Shown: positions 1 through 8,313 of the stretch, in pieces
Layout: the number at the start of each line of letters is the position of its first letter
Numbering within the stretch: position 1 is the stretch's first letter
The notes under the pieces: generated by a model
What the model was told of the DNA's origin: nothing
Seen by the model: the letters and a program-made list of their open reading frames with translations, nothing else
The model's database searches: none
NCBI RefSeq assembly: GCF_011398355.1
Contig: NZ_AP021889.1
Coordinates: forward strand, 2,418,001-2,482,000
DNA: 64,000 nt
Direction: 5' to 3'
Source: Thiosulfatimonas sediminis
Lineage (GTDB): Bacteria; Pseudomonadota; Gammaproteobacteria; Thiomicrospirales; Thiomicrospiraceae
Program-made: the position numbers and the translations under genes

Positions 1-192
1 ATAACCAGGAAAAAACTTACGCTCAGAAGTACGCTTCTTACCATCACGAATTTCAACCACTTCCTCAGAAGGGACCAAAATATCGCCAAACATCAAGCCA
101 AGATCGGCGCGCTGAATATATTCAGCAAGCGCTTTTTGAACTTTTTTCTCATAGCCCGAATAAGCGTGAACTACATACCAACGTTGAGCCAT
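1..192 (-). CDS. nusG: Transcription termination/antitermination factor NusG (N-terminal part)
   Basis: The first 64 codons of NusG are present; the gene runs off the left edge of the window. The start reads MAQRWYVVHAYSGYEKKVQK, the typical NusG N-terminal (NGN) domain opening, with the WYVVHAYSGYE core that contacts RNA polymerase. NusG binds the polymerase clamp and couples transcription to Rho or the ribosome. It begins one base after the secE stop codon, so the two genes are almost certainly co-transcribed, as in most bacteria. The start codon is the first ATG after the secE stop. Confidence 0.95.
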   Translation of the reverse strand, partial: MAQRWYVVHAYSGYEKKVQKALAEYIQRADLGLMFGDILVPSEEVVEIRDGKKRTSERKFFPGY

Positions 193-193
193 C

Positions 194-577
194 TTAACCA
201 CCCTGTCCTGTTAATAGCTTGACTGCCCATAAAAAGAACATATCAACCAACCATAAGAAGATACCCATCAAAATCACCACGACAAACACAATCAAGGTCA
301 TTTGTACGGTTTCTGGACGAGTCGGCCACACAACTTGGCGCACTTCACGTTTCGCATGCGAAATGTATTGAAACCAGTTTTTACCGATAGTTGTCTGGTA
401 AAAAATAAATATTGCGACTGCAGCACCGGCAACCATACCTAAAACACGTACCACTGCATGTGCTTGATCAAAGGTGTAGTAACCAATCAAGGTTGCAACC
501 AAGACTGCCAATGACGCGACCAATTTCATCGTATCTAAAGATGAATTCGCGCTTTTTGTTTCTTGTTCTTTACTCAT
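194..577 (-). CDS. secE: Preprotein translocase subunit SecE
   Basis: 127 residues, the length of the E. coli three-helix SecE. Membrane segments lie at about 17-35, 41-60 and 91-120. The conserved cytoplasmic stretch KREVRQVVWPTRPET, which contacts SecY, sits before the last helix. SecE stabilises SecY in the inner-membrane Sec channel. The reading frame stays open upstream to 676, but that part overlaps the tRNA-Trp gene and a terminator hairpin, so the ATG of MSKEQETKS at 577 is chosen. It is followed immediately by nusG. Confidence 0.95.
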   Translation of the reverse strand: MSKEQETKSANSSLDTMKLVASLAVLVATLIGYYTFDQAHAVVRVLGMVAGAAVAIFIFYQTTIGKNWFQYISHAKREVRQVVWPTRPETVQMTLIVFVVVILMGIFLWLVDMFFLWAVKLLTGQGG

Positions 578-596
578 AAAATCTATCAGTTCAGGT

Positions 597-635
597 AAAA
601 AAACGACCCGCATTTCGCAAAAAATGCAGGTCGTT
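597..635 (-). terminator. Rho-independent terminator after tRNA-Trp
   Basis: On the minus strand a stem (AACGACCTGCATT pairing with AATGCGGGTCGTT, one mismatch) is followed directly by a run of T. It lies between the tRNA-Trp 3' end and the secE start, so it should cut or attenuate read-through from the tuf/tRNA transcript into secE-nusG. Confidence 0.75.
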
Positions 636-643
636 ATTGAATA

Positions 644-720
644 TGGCAGGGGTAGAGGGATTCGAACCCCCAACACCCGGATTTGGAATCCGGTGCTCTA
701 CCAATTGGAGCTATACCCCT
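644..720 (-). tRNA. tRNA-Trp (CCA anticodon)
   Basis: Full cloverleaf on the minus strand: acceptor AGGGGTA pairs with TACCCCT, the anticodon stem is CCGGA/TCCGG with loop TTCCAAA giving anticodon CCA, the T arm contains GGTTCGAATCC, and the 3' CCA is encoded. It lies between tuf and secE, the usual place in gammaproteobacteria. Confidence 0.97.
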
Positions 721-775
721 GTAGGCTTTCGCAGAAAAGCGGCATTATACAGCCACTCTTCCACCGGAGCAAGTC

Positions 776-1960
776 TTAAGCAAGAATTTTTGCTACAACA
801 CCTGCACCAACAGTACGACCACCTTCACGGATTGCGAAACGTAGACCTTCTGACATTGCGATTGGGTTGATCAATTCAATTGTCATCTGTACGTTATCAC
901 CAGGCATAACCATCTCAATACCTTCTGGCAATTGACATGCACCTGTTACGTCCGTTGTACGGAAGTAAAACTGTGGGCGGTAACCGTTGAAGAATGGCGT
1001 ATGACGACCACCTTCATCTTTTGATAGTACGTAGATTTCTGACTCAAATTTAGTGTGCGGCTTAACCGAACCTTTGTGAGCTAGAACTTGACCACGCTCG
1101 ATGTCTTCACGCTTTGTACCACGTAGTAGAATACCTACGTTATCCCCTGCTTCACCTTGGTCAAGCAGTTTACGGAACATTTCAACACCGGTTACTGTCG
1201 TCTCTTGAGTATCACGGATACCAACGATTTCAACTGTCTCACCAACTTTGATGATACCTGTCTCGATACGTCCTGTTGCTACCGTTCCACGACCTTGGAT
1301 AGAGAAGATGTCTTCTACTGGCATTAGGAATGGCTTGTCTGTTTCACGAGTCGGCTCTGGGATGTAGCTGTCTAGTGCGTCAACCAATTCACCAATCTTA
1401 GCAACGTAAGCTTCGTCACCTTCGATTGCTTTTAGAGCAGAACCGATAATGACTGGCGTGTCGTCACCAGGGAAGTCGTATTCGTCAAGAAGCTCACGGA
1501 TTTCCATCTCGACTAGCTCTAGTAGCTCTTCGTCATCAACCATGTCTGCTTTGTTTAGGAATACAACGATGTATGGTACACCAACCTGACGTGATAGCAG
1601 GATGTGCTCACGCGTTTGTGGCATCGGGCCATCTGCTGCTGAACATACTAGGATTGCACCGTCCATCTGTGCCGCACCCGTGATCATGTTTTTAACATAA
1701 TCCGCGTGTCCTGGGCAGTCAACGTGCGCGTAGTGACGAGCCGCTGACTCGTATTCTACGTGGGCAGTTGAAATCGTGATACCACGCTCACGCTCTTCTG
1801 GAGCGTTGTCGATTGAACCGTAATCTTTAACGTCGCCACCGAATTTCGCACCTTGTACGATTGTTAGTGCCGCAGTAAGAGTTGTCTTACCATGGTCAAC
1901 GTGACCGATAGTACCTACGTTTACGTGCGGTTTCGAACGTTCAAACTTTGCTTTTGCCAT
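776..1960 (-). CDS. tuf: Translation elongation factor Tu
   Basis: 394 residues, the normal EF-Tu length. It delivers aminoacyl-tRNA to the ribosome as a GTPase. The GTP-binding motifs are all visible: GHVDHGKT at 19-26, DCPGH near 81, and NKAD near 136. Domains 2 and 3 follow, ending in VVAKILA. A ribosome-binding GGAG lies about 9 bases before the ATG. It sits downstream of the Tyr-Gly-Thr tRNA cluster and upstream of tRNA-Trp, secE and nusG, the classical tufB arrangement. Confidence 0.98.
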   Translation of the reverse strand: MAKAKFERSKPHVNVGTIGHVDHGKTTLTAALTIVQGAKFGGDVKDYGSIDNAPEERERGITISTAHVEYESAARHYAHVDCPGHADYVKNMITGAAQMDGAILVCSAADGPMPQTREHILLSRQVGVPYIVVFLNKADMVDDEELLELVEMEIRELLDEYDFPGDDTPVIIGSALKAIEGDEAYVAKIGELVDALDSYIPEPTRETDKPFLMPVEDIFSIQGRGTVATGRIETGIIKVGETVEIVGIRDTQETTVTGVEMFRKLLDQGEAGDNVGILLRGTKREDIERGQVLAHKGSVKPHTKFESEIYVLSKDEGGRHTPFFNGYRPQFYFRTTDVTGACQLPEGIEMVMPGDNVQMTIELINPIAMSEGLRFAIREGGRTVGAGVVAKILA

Positions 1961-2034
1961 GATGCAAACTCCATATTAGCTGCGACCCTACCTTTCAGTG
2001 GAATCGTCGGCTTATCTCTAAACAAAACATAAAA

Positions 2035-2110
2035 TGGAGCTTCCAACCAGAATCGAACTGGTGACCTCATCCTTACCATGGATGCGCTCTACCTACTGAG
2101 CTATGGAAGC
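2035..2110 (-). tRNA. tRNA-Thr (GGT anticodon)
   Basis: 76-nt cloverleaf on the minus strand. Acceptor GCTTCCA pairs with TGGAAGC, anticodon stem CATCC/GGATG, loop ATGGTAA giving GGT. The 3' CCA is encoded. It is the last tRNA before tuf, corresponding to thrT in the E. coli tufB operon. Confidence 0.97.
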
Positions 2111-2160
2111 AAGATAGTAAAAAAGGCTCTCTTTACTTCAAGAGAACCTTTCAAAAAAAC

Positions 2161-2235
2161 TGGAGCGGGTAGGCGGAATCGAACCCCCATCTTCGGCTTG
2201 GAAGGCCGAGGTAATAGCCATTATACGATACCCGC
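2161..2235 (-). tRNA. tRNA-Gly (TCC anticodon)
   Basis: 75-nt cloverleaf on the minus strand. Acceptor GCGGGTA pairs with TACCCGC, anticodon stem TCGGC/GCCGA, loop CTTCCAA giving TCC. CCA is encoded. One base separates it from tRNA-Tyr; this matches glyT of the tufB operon. Confidence 0.97.
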
Positions 2236-2236
2236 A

Positions 2237-2321
2237 TGGTGGAGGGTGGTGGATTCGAACCACCGAAGGCTGAGCCAGCGGATTTACAGTCCGCCCCCTT
2301 TGGCCGCTCGGGAAACCCTCC
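2237..2321 (-). tRNA. tRNA-Tyr (GTA anticodon)
   Basis: 85-nt class II tRNA with a long variable arm on the minus strand. Acceptor GGAGGGT pairs with ACCCTCC, anticodon stem GCGGA/TCCGC, loop CTGTAAA giving GTA. CCA is encoded. It is the first gene of the tRNA-tuf transcript. Confidence 0.97.
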
Positions 2322-2405
2322 AAATTGTGGATGCGTATTTTAAAGCTTTTTATTTCAGAGTCAAGATAAAATTTAATTTATTTTTAAACTCGCTTTAAAA
2401 TCGCT

Positions 2406-2467
2406 AAACTTCACTTAGGCGTGAAGTTTGTGGGTGCGGATTCTACAGACTAAACTCAAAAGCGCAA
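2406..2467 (-). promoter_or_regulatory. Promoter and leader hairpin of the tRNA-tuf transcript
   Basis: Reading the minus strand, TTGCGC (2467-2462) and TAGAAT (2445-2440) are separated by 16 bases, a good sigma70 pair followed by a C-rich discriminator as in stable-RNA promoters. Just downstream is a perfect 9-bp stem (AAACTTCAC/GTGAAGTTT, 2429-2406), which would be at the 5' end of the transcript. It has no T-run, so it is more likely a processing or leader element than a terminator. Confidence 0.6.
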
Positions 2468-2485
2468 GCTTTTTTTCACAAAAAA

Positions 2486-3238
2486 CTAAAAATTACCATT
2501 GAGCACACTGACTGCCAAGCCAATCGAACTGACCACTAACAGCATTGCCCCCATCACACGCTTGAATAACCGACTGTTATGCAAGATAAATTCGTGCGCT
2601 TTTAAACCGGCCACATGACCAATCGCGGCGACCGGAATCAACATCAATGCCGTTTGCCAGTGAATAGTAACATCAAGCATGACAAAGGTACTCATTTTGA
2701 TCGACACCAAAATAAACCACAGCACAAACAGCGTGTTACGCAGTAAATGCTTGTCCACATGCCGGGCAAACACCGCTACCATTAATGGTGCGCCGGTCAA
2801 AGACGTACCGGCGACATAGCCCCCAAACACCAATAAAGTCCGATCAACCCATGAATTTTCTGAATGAATGGCTTTATCCAACATCCACATCATCGCGTAG
2901 AAAATGGTAATGCTGTACACAAACACCACTAACCAACTGGTCGGCAAACTCACCAAACCAAGCACCCCGAGTAATGTCGGTGGCAAAATCCAACCTAAAC
3001 TGCGCTTTAGATAATCCCAATCCACTTTTTTCAACGCCTTGCTTAAGGTTAGGCTGGAAAAAAATAACAGATGAATGCCGATTATCGGCAACCAATACAA
3101 CAGGTTATCTTCAATCATCAACATAAACGGCAGCCCTAAAGCCGCCCCGCCAAAGCCTAATCCGGTGCGCACAAACCCCGTCCACACAAAAATCAGCGCA
3201 ATTAAAAACCACTCTAACGTGCTAAATTCCACAGCCAT
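2486..3238 (-). CDS. TauE/SafE-family membrane exporter
   Basis: 250-residue integral membrane protein with about seven or eight hydrophobic helices. It opens with the TauE/SafE pattern FVRTGLGFGGAALGLPF (two half-repeats with Gly-rich turns), and a second such turn, GGYVAGTSLTGAPLMVA, is near 138-155. Family members are sulfite, sulfoacetate or other organic anion exporters, but the substrate here is not shown by the sequence. It diverges from truC with about 60 bases between starts. A second, different TauE-like gene is at 26384-27148. Confidence 0.85.
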   Translation of the reverse strand: MAVEFSTLEWFLIALIFVWTGFVRTGLGFGGAALGLPFMLMIEDNLLYWLPIIGIHLLFFSSLTLSKALKKVDWDYLKRSLGWILPPTLLGVLGLVSLPTSWLVVFVYSITIFYAMMWMLDKAIHSENSWVDRTLLVFGGYVAGTSLTGAPLMVAVFARHVDKHLLRNTLFVLWFILVSIKMSTFVMLDVTIHWQTALMLIPVAAIGHVAGLKAHEFILHNSRLFKRVMGAMLLVVSSIGLAVSVLNGNF

Positions 3239-3300
3239 TCCTTTTCAGATTCATTATGGGCGTTACAATAGTCGGCAAAGTTTACGCTCGAGAAAATCAA

Positions 3301-4062
3301 ATGCAAACACAATGCCAAATCGACAGCCTGCAAGTTATTTATCAAGACGAAGATTTAGTCGCTATCCACAAGCCTGCCGCTCTACTGGTGCATCGCTCGC
3401 CAATCGACAAGCACGAAACGCAATTCGCCGTTCAAATGACTCGCGATTTAATCAACCAAGAGGTTTTTCCTGTGCATCGTTTAGACAAAGCAACCTCTGG
3501 ACTTCTGTTATTTGCACTCAATAAGGACGCCGCACGCCACCTTGGCGAGCAATTCCAAACCCATACCATTCAAAAAACCTATCATGCGTTGGTACGCGGC
3601 TGGACAAATGATAGCGGCGAAATCGACAAGCCGTTGCTGTATAAAAAAGACAAATATGGCGACCGCGACAAACAAGAACCGAGCGAAGCGCAAGAGGCCT
3701 TTACCGCTTACCGCACTTTAGGGCAAACGACACTCGATAAACCCCTCGGTAAATTTGAACAGCAACGCTACTCTTTTTTAGAACTCAAACCCAAAACTGG
3801 ACGTAAACATCAGATTCGCCGCCATTTAAACGGCATTAGCCACCCGATTATCGGTGACGTCAGCTATGGCGACCGAAATCACAATCACCTTTTTAATGAT
3901 TGGCGCGGCTATCACCGACTGTATCTTGCGGCGACCTCTCTAACCTTTAGTCATCCACACACAGAACAGAGCATGACCATTCAAGCGCCACTGCAAAATG
4001 ACTTTGTGCAAACATTACTGGCGCTAAATCTAAACTGCGCTCTTAACCAAATTCACGACTAA
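3301..4062 (+). CDS. truC: tRNA pseudouridine(65) synthase TruC
   Basis: RluA-family pseudouridine synthase. The catalytic motif HRLDKATSGLLL (Asp is the nucleophile) and the downstream LKPKTGRKHQIRRHL signature are clear. HRSPIDKHE near the start and the PIIGDVSYGD segment match TruC, which modifies U65 of tRNA-Ile and tRNA-Asp, better than RluC/D; there is no S4 domain. The frame is open from 3256, but alignment of the first conserved residues (IYQDEDLVAIHKPA) favours the ATG at 3301. bioA starts six bases after it, so the two are probably one transcript. Confidence 0.85.
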   Translation: MQTQCQIDSLQVIYQDEDLVAIHKPAALLVHRSPIDKHETQFAVQMTRDLINQEVFPVHRLDKATSGLLLFALNKDAARHLGEQFQTHTIQKTYHALVRGWTNDSGEIDKPLLYKKDKYGDRDKQEPSEAQEAFTAYRTLGQTTLDKPLGKFEQQRYSFLELKPKTGRKHQIRRHLNGISHPIIGDVSYGDRNHNHLFNDWRGYHRLYLAATSLTFSHPHTEQSMTIQAPLQNDFVQTLLALNLNCALNQIHD

Positions 4063-4068
4063 ACCACC

Positions 4069-5385
4069 ATGCAATATTCCGACCACTGGCAATCCCTCAT
4101 CGACTTTGATCAACAGCACATTTGGCATCCTTATGCGCCTTCACCCAATCCGGTGCCGCCGATTGGCGTTAAATCCACGCAAGGCTCGCTGATTACGCTA
4201 GCCGATGATCGCCAAGTGGTGGATGGCATGAGTTCTTGGTGGGCGGCGATACACGGCTATAACCATCCAAAAATCAATGCGGCGATGAAAGCGCAGATCG
4301 ACACCATGCCGCACATTATGTTTGGCGGCCTGACCCACGAACCGGCAGTGGAACTGGCCAAACGTTTGGTTAAGCTTACGCCAGAGGGCTTAAACAAGGT
4401 GTTTTTTGCCGACTCTGGTTCGGTGTCGATGGAAGTGGCGATCAAGATCGCTTTGCAATACTGGATCAGCCAAGGCAAATCACAAAAAAACCGAATGCTG
4501 TCGATTCGTAACGGCTATCACGGCGACACCTTTGCCACCATGGCCGTTTGCGATCCCGTCAATGGCATGCACCATCTGTTTAATGATGTGCTACGAAAAA
4601 ACCTTTTCGCACCTGCGCCGCAAATGGGCTTCGATATTCAATCCGACAATCAAGACGACTTCTCAGATATTCGCGAACTGCAAAAAATTCTACAACAGCA
4701 TCATCAGGAAATCGCCGCCCTCACTCTGGAGCCAATTGTGCAAGGCGCTGGCGGCATGCGTTTTTACCGCCCTGCTTATCTGCAACAAGCCAAGGCGCTG
4801 TGTGAACAATATGATGTGCTATTGATTGCCGATGAAATCGCCACCGGCTTTGGACGCACTGGCAAGCTGTTTGCCTGTGAATGGGCAGGCATTACCCCGG
4901 ATATTATGACCGTCGGCAAAGCGCTGACAGGTGGCAATTTGACCATGGCGGCGATGCTCTGCACCGATAAAGTCAGCGATACCATCTGCCAAGGCGAACC
5001 GGGCGTTTTAATGCACGGCCCGACTTTTATGGCCAATCCATTAGCTTGCGCCACCGCCATCGCTTCGATTGATTTACTGCTAGAAATCCCTTGGCAGGAA
5101 AATATCGCCACAATAGAACAACACCTAAAAACCGAACTCTCACCACTCGCAGAACTTGATGGCGTAAAAGACGTGCGTGTTATGGGCGCGATTGGCGTGG
5201 TCGAACTGGAAAGAAATGATTTAGGCTCACAAATCCAAGCCGCCTGCCTAGAAAACGGCGCATGGATTCGCCCGTTTGGAAAACTAATCTACACCATGCC
5301 GGCCTTTAATATTCCGCAACGGCAACTGCAAACGCTAACCGATGCGATCAACCAAGCGGTTAAGCACACACTCGCTAAACAGTAG
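4069..5385 (+). CDS. bioA: Adenosylmethionine-8-amino-7-oxononanoate aminotransferase BioA
   Basis: 438-residue class III PLP aminotransferase that makes 7,8-diaminopelargonic acid from KAPA with S-adenosylmethionine in biotin synthesis. Diagnostic points are IWHPYAP near the start, the SSWWAAIHGYNHP motif that is characteristic of BioA, the DEIATGFGRTG motif near 258, and the PLP lysine in TVGKALTGG. It follows truC closely. No other bio genes are in the window. Confidence 0.95.
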   Translation: MQYSDHWQSLIDFDQQHIWHPYAPSPNPVPPIGVKSTQGSLITLADDRQVVDGMSSWWAAIHGYNHPKINAAMKAQIDTMPHIMFGGLTHEPAVELAKRLVKLTPEGLNKVFFADSGSVSMEVAIKIALQYWISQGKSQKNRMLSIRNGYHGDTFATMAVCDPVNGMHHLFNDVLRKNLFAPAPQMGFDIQSDNQDDFSDIRELQKILQQHHQEIAALTLEPIVQGAGGMRFYRPAYLQQAKALCEQYDVLLIADEIATGFGRTGKLFACEWAGITPDIMTVGKALTGGNLTMAAMLCTDKVSDTICQGEPGVLMHGPTFMANPLACATAIASIDLLLEIPWQENIATIEQHLKTELSPLAELDGVKDVRVMGAIGVVELERNDLGSQIQAACLENGAWIRPFGKLIYTMPAFNIPQRQLQTLTDAINQAVKHTLAKQ

Positions 5386-5430
5386 GCTCCTTAAGCAACC
5401 TCTGCCAATGACTATCAAAGCGCGGAACCA

Positions 5431-5467
5431 AACCAAGCTTTAGACCCAAGGGTTTAAAGGCTTGGTT
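5431..5467. terminator. Long imperfect hairpin between bioA and the pentapeptide gene
   Basis: AACCAAGC pairs with GCTTGGTT, and the stem continues inward through TTTAGACCC / GGGTTTAAA with one mismatch, about 17 bp in total. It sits 46 bases after the bioA stop and 3 bases beyond the end of the converging frame. There is no clear T-run, so termination is a guess from position. Confidence 0.4.
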
Positions 5468-5469
5468 CA

Positions 5470-5730
5470 TTACCGTAGTAAAAGACGACTAAGCTCCTTC
5501 TCCCAAATTTCGACCTCAGATTCGCCATAAGCACCCCATAAATGAGTGCCAAAATCACAACAATTGGCAACAACGCTATACTCCCTGTCAATGCGCTTTT
5601 TAATGCCATTTATCTCACCGACTTGTAAATAAGGCTCCAAATTTATTTGTACATTAGCAAGAATCAATTCTTTTGGTAATTTAAACTTATGGCTATCAAC
5701 TAAAGTCTTAATATCAGCAACTTTTCCAAC
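5470..5730 (-). pseudogene. In-frame tail of the pentapeptide gene beyond a TAG codon
   Basis: Directly after the TAG at 5731-5733 the same frame stays open for 86 more codons, from VGKVADIKTLVD to EKELSRLLLR. The piece has no ATG and no ribosome-binding site; the only usable internal start is a TTG at 5667. Composition looks protein-like (GTHLWGAYGE, NVQINLEPYL). The simplest reading is that the TAG is a nonsense mutation and this was the C-terminus of the pentapeptide-repeat protein. An independent small gene is less likely. Confidence 0.5.
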
Positions 5731-7116
5731 CTAGCTTTGCAGACAATTCTCACTTATGCAATATGTATAAGCACCTCGCAAATCAGAGTCTTCCATAATC
5801 GTGGCATTAAATACTACTCCTTTAAGGAAACAGGCCTGTAAATTAGTCGAGTCTAAATTTGCACCAGTGAAATCAGCATGATGAAGATTTGCATTTATCA
5901 AATTAGAGCCTTTTAGACTTACCGCTTGAAGTTTCGCACTTTTAAATATTGCTCTCTGAAGCTTTGCAAAATTTAAATCTGCCCCATGAAGTGATGCATT
6001 GCTAAATTGTGCTTGAACCGCACGTACCGACACCATGCGCGCACTTTGTAATTGAGCATCTCGAAAATTTGCCCTATATAAGTTAGAACTCAAAAAACTA
6101 ACACCAATCAAACAGCTGTTTGAAAAATCTAATCCTCTTTCCTCTTTCTTATGCCTTAGATAGCAGTGCTGTAGATTCACACCTAGCAAACTTATTCCAG
6201 CTGTTGGAAAATCATGATTCACTAAAAGACAGAACCACTCTTCGGACGCGATTAGATTTATCTGTTTAGCTAAAGGGAAACCTTTAATGGCTTTTTGAAT
6301 CTCACCGTAAGTTAAGGGCTCATTTTTCTCTTCAAACAACCGCAATATTTTTTGGTGCTCTGTTTTAAGAACACTGGTATAAATTTCAAAAGCACCACGT
6401 TTAAAGATTTCGCCAAACTCTCCCTTCAGATATGGACGTAAAGAATGTAGAGCCATTATTTGAAGGGTTTCAGCTTGTTTAGTCTGAGTTAATTTTTGAC
6501 TCTTCTTTATTTTCTTTTCTTTTTTCTGTCTGATCCCTGAATAGCTAAACTCAAGCTCTTCTGTAGATTCTTCTAAAAGATAGCCATCTGCAATATTGCC
6601 TGTTGCCCATTCCTGCAGCTTTTGGAATTCTTTTAGAGTCACGTCATGATTTTGACGCTCAAGCTGATAGACATTGTTCTGATCGCGAAAATACCAAATA
6701 AAAAGTGCAACCAAAGCAGTTACCGACAAAGTAGCAAGAGAAGCTGTAACATTTTTCTCATCCTTAAATTGCCAATAAATAACCACTGCAATCAGCAGTG
6801 AGAAAAACCCGACAATGGTCATCAATGCAAATCTATATTGAGAATTAAACCTTATGTGCTTTACCGCATACTTACTTTTCAAAAACTTAATTTTTTGTTC
6901 ATGACTTAGTGCTGCAAACTCGCCACTTTTTTCGTCTTCAACCCTCAAATAAGGCTCTCCAATATACAAATGCCAGTTACTCACAAAGACATTCAGCCTC
7001 TTACATTTTCTATAAATAGCTGAAAAAATACTTCTCCCACCAATGAACATTCTCCATATCAAAAACACAACCGTTTGAACTGGTCTAATAGCAGTGGACA
7101 CTTTTATAAGAGACAA
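5731..7116 (-). CDS. Pentapeptide-repeat membrane protein, 5' end replaced by IS sequence
   Basis: Frame of 461 codons. Two membrane helices are near 90-110 and 125-145, then a charged Lys-rich segment (IRQKKEKKIKKSQK, about 200), and from about 315 a run of pentapeptide repeats of the A(D/N)LXX type (GADLNFAKLQ, NANLHHADF, TGANLDSTNL, DSDLRGAYT), which form a right-handed quadrilateral helix. No function can be named. The first 14 or so codons (from TTG at 7116) lie inside the IS3-family element, so this start is artificial; the native start with a good ribosome-binding site is at 8376 on the far side of the IS. An in-frame TAG at 5731 also cuts the C-terminus. The gene is probably inactive. 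Confidence 0.7.
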   Translation of the reverse strand: MSLIKVSTAIRPVQTVVFLIWRMFIGGRSIFSAIYRKCKRLNVFVSNWHLYIGEPYLRVEDEKSGEFAALSHEQKIKFLKSKYAVKHIRFNSQYRFALMTIVGFFSLLIAVVIYWQFKDEKNVTASLATLSVTALVALFIWYFRDQNNVYQLERQNHDVTLKEFQKLQEWATGNIADGYLLEESTEELEFSYSGIRQKKEKKIKKSQKLTQTKQAETLQIMALHSLRPYLKGEFGEIFKRGAFEIYTSVLKTEHQKILRLFEEKNEPLTYGEIQKAIKGFPLAKQINLIASEEWFCLLVNHDFPTAGISLLGVNLQHCYLRHKKEERGLDFSNSCLIGVSFLSSNLYRANFRDAQLQSARMVSVRAVQAQFSNASLHGADLNFAKLQRAIFKSAKLQAVSLKGSNLINANLHHADFTGANLDSTNLQACFLKGVVFNATIMEDSDLRGAYTYCISENCLQS

Positions 7117-7136
7117 TAGATGTTGTCGAACTAGGA

Positions 7137-7433
7137 GTGATCATGAGTCAAAAGAGAACTTATAAAACTTACACCGATGAGTTTAAAAAAGAAGCCGTCG
7201 CGTTGGTAACGGATCAAGGTTACAGTGTGGCAGAGGCGGCTGAATCCTTAGGTGTCAGAACGAATTTGATTTACAAGTGGAAAGAGAAGTTTGAAGCCCA
7301 AGCCAATGGGTCAGCACTGAGTCAGGATGAACGCGCTGAGTTGAAACAGTTGCGCGCTGAAAACAAGCGCTTAAAACTCGAAAAAGAGATCTTAAAAAAA
7401 GCTTCAGCCCTTCTGGCGCAAGACATCCGATAA
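7137..7433 (+). CDS. IS3-family transposase OrfA (HTH protein)
   Basis: 98 residues with an N-terminal helix-turn-helix (KTYTDEFKKEAVALV ... SVAEAAESLGVRTNLIYKWK) that binds the IS ends and a C-terminal leucine-zipper-like coiled coil (ELKQLRAENKRLKLEKEILKKA). Near its end is a run of seven A at 7394-7400 (A_AAA_AAA), a good slippery site. A -1 shift there enters the orfB frame, which is open from the shift site, so an OrfAB fusion transposase is expected. Confidence 0.92.
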   Translation: MIMSQKRTYKTYTDEFKKEAVALVTDQGYSVAEAAESLGVRTNLIYKWKEKFEAQANGSALSQDERAELKQLRAENKRLKLEKEILKKASALLAQDIR

Positions 7434-7444
7434 CGTTTTCATTC

Positions 7445-8305
7445 ATGGATGAATTGATTCAGGAGGGCTTGCCAGTTAAGCCTGTGAGCCAAGTGTTGAA
7501 ACTCAGTCGTTCAGGCTATTACGCATGGAAAAAACGACCTAAAAAGGCAATCAAGACAGAACAACTTGAACTCTATCGTACAGCCAAACAGCTCTTCAAA
7601 GAGAGCCGTGACAGTTTGGGCTCTCGTGAACTCGCCAAAGCCCTTCGTAAGGCTGGGTTTCTCGTCAGCCGAGAGAAAGCACGTCGGCTCATGAAAACAC
7701 TGGGATTAGTCGTCAAACAGCGTCGAGCTTATAAAATAACGACTAAGCGTAACCTGACACATCGAGTGGCGGATAACTTGGTTAAGATGAAGTTCAATCC
7801 AAGCGCGATGAATCAAGTTTGGGCAGGCGATATTACCTACTTGAAAACACCTGAAGGTTGGCTGTATTTGAGTGTCGTAATGGACCTGTATTCTCGCCGC
7901 ATTATCGGTTGGGCCGTGAGTGAACGAATGACGGTCGAACTCGTCATGCAATCCTTACAGCAAGCGTATTGGCTACGAGGGCATCCCAAAGGCGTGATTT
8001 TTCACAGTGATCGTGGTTCTCAGTACACGAGCAAACGGTTTGCCACACTACTGGCTAAGCAAAATATGACAGCCTCTATGGGCGATGTCGGAGCCTGTTG
8101 GGATAATGCCGTTGTTGAACGATTTTTTGGCAGCTTAAAACATGACTGGCTGTTTAAAGCCTATCATCCAACACGCGAGAGCATGAAAAAAGACGTAGCA
8201 GATTACATGCGTTACTACAACTTAAAAAGGCTTCATACTGCGAACGGTGATTTGACGCCGATTGAGTATGAAAATTGTAAAAACCAAGTGTCCAAAAAAG
8301 CTTGA
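7445..8305 (+). CDS. IS3-family transposase OrfB (DDE integrase core)
   Basis: 286 residues. An N-terminal HTH_21-like region (SRSGYYAWKKRP, SLGSRELAKALRKAG) precedes an rve-type catalytic core with the DDE triad: D in WAGDITYL, D in HSDRGSQYTS, and E in VVERFFGSLK, the last in the D-x35-E spacing of IS3 elements. It lies in the -1 frame relative to orfA and is normally made as the OrfAB fusion. The frame is complete, so the element may still be active. Confidence 0.93.
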   Translation: MDELIQEGLPVKPVSQVLKLSRSGYYAWKKRPKKAIKTEQLELYRTAKQLFKESRDSLGSRELAKALRKAGFLVSREKARRLMKTLGLVVKQRRAYKITTKRNLTHRVADNLVKMKFNPSAMNQVWAGDITYLKTPEGWLYLSVVMDLYSRRIIGWAVSERMTVELVMQSLQQAYWLRGHPKGVIFHSDRGSQYTSKRFATLLAKQNMTASMGDVGACWDNAVVERFFGSLKHDWLFKAYHPTRESMKKDVADYMRYYNLKRLHTANGDLTPIEYENCKNQVSKKA

Positions 8306-8313
8306 CCAGAACA

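Larger units (their letters stand above)
7076..8313 (+). mobile_element. IS3-family insertion sequence, 1238 bp
   Basis: Contains orfA and orfB with a -1 frameshift site between imperfect terminal inverted repeats of about 28 bp. The left end begins TGAACTGGTC and the right end, read inward, begins TGTTCTGGTC; both carry TGGACACTT at positions 20-28. No 3-4 bp target duplication is visible next to these ends, suggesting an old insertion or a later rearrangement. It splits the pentapeptide-repeat gene, of which the 5' piece lies at 8314-8376. Both ORFs are intact. Confidence 0.9.

Noticed and set aside
578-676. N-terminal extension of SecE to 676
   Set aside because: It would translate part of tRNA-Trp and a terminator hairpin; the family start is at 577.
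5470-5667. Independent 65-residue protein starting at TTG 5667
   Set aside because: The frame extends without stop back to the TAG of the pentapeptide gene and lacks a ribosome-binding site, so a C-terminal tail is the better reading.
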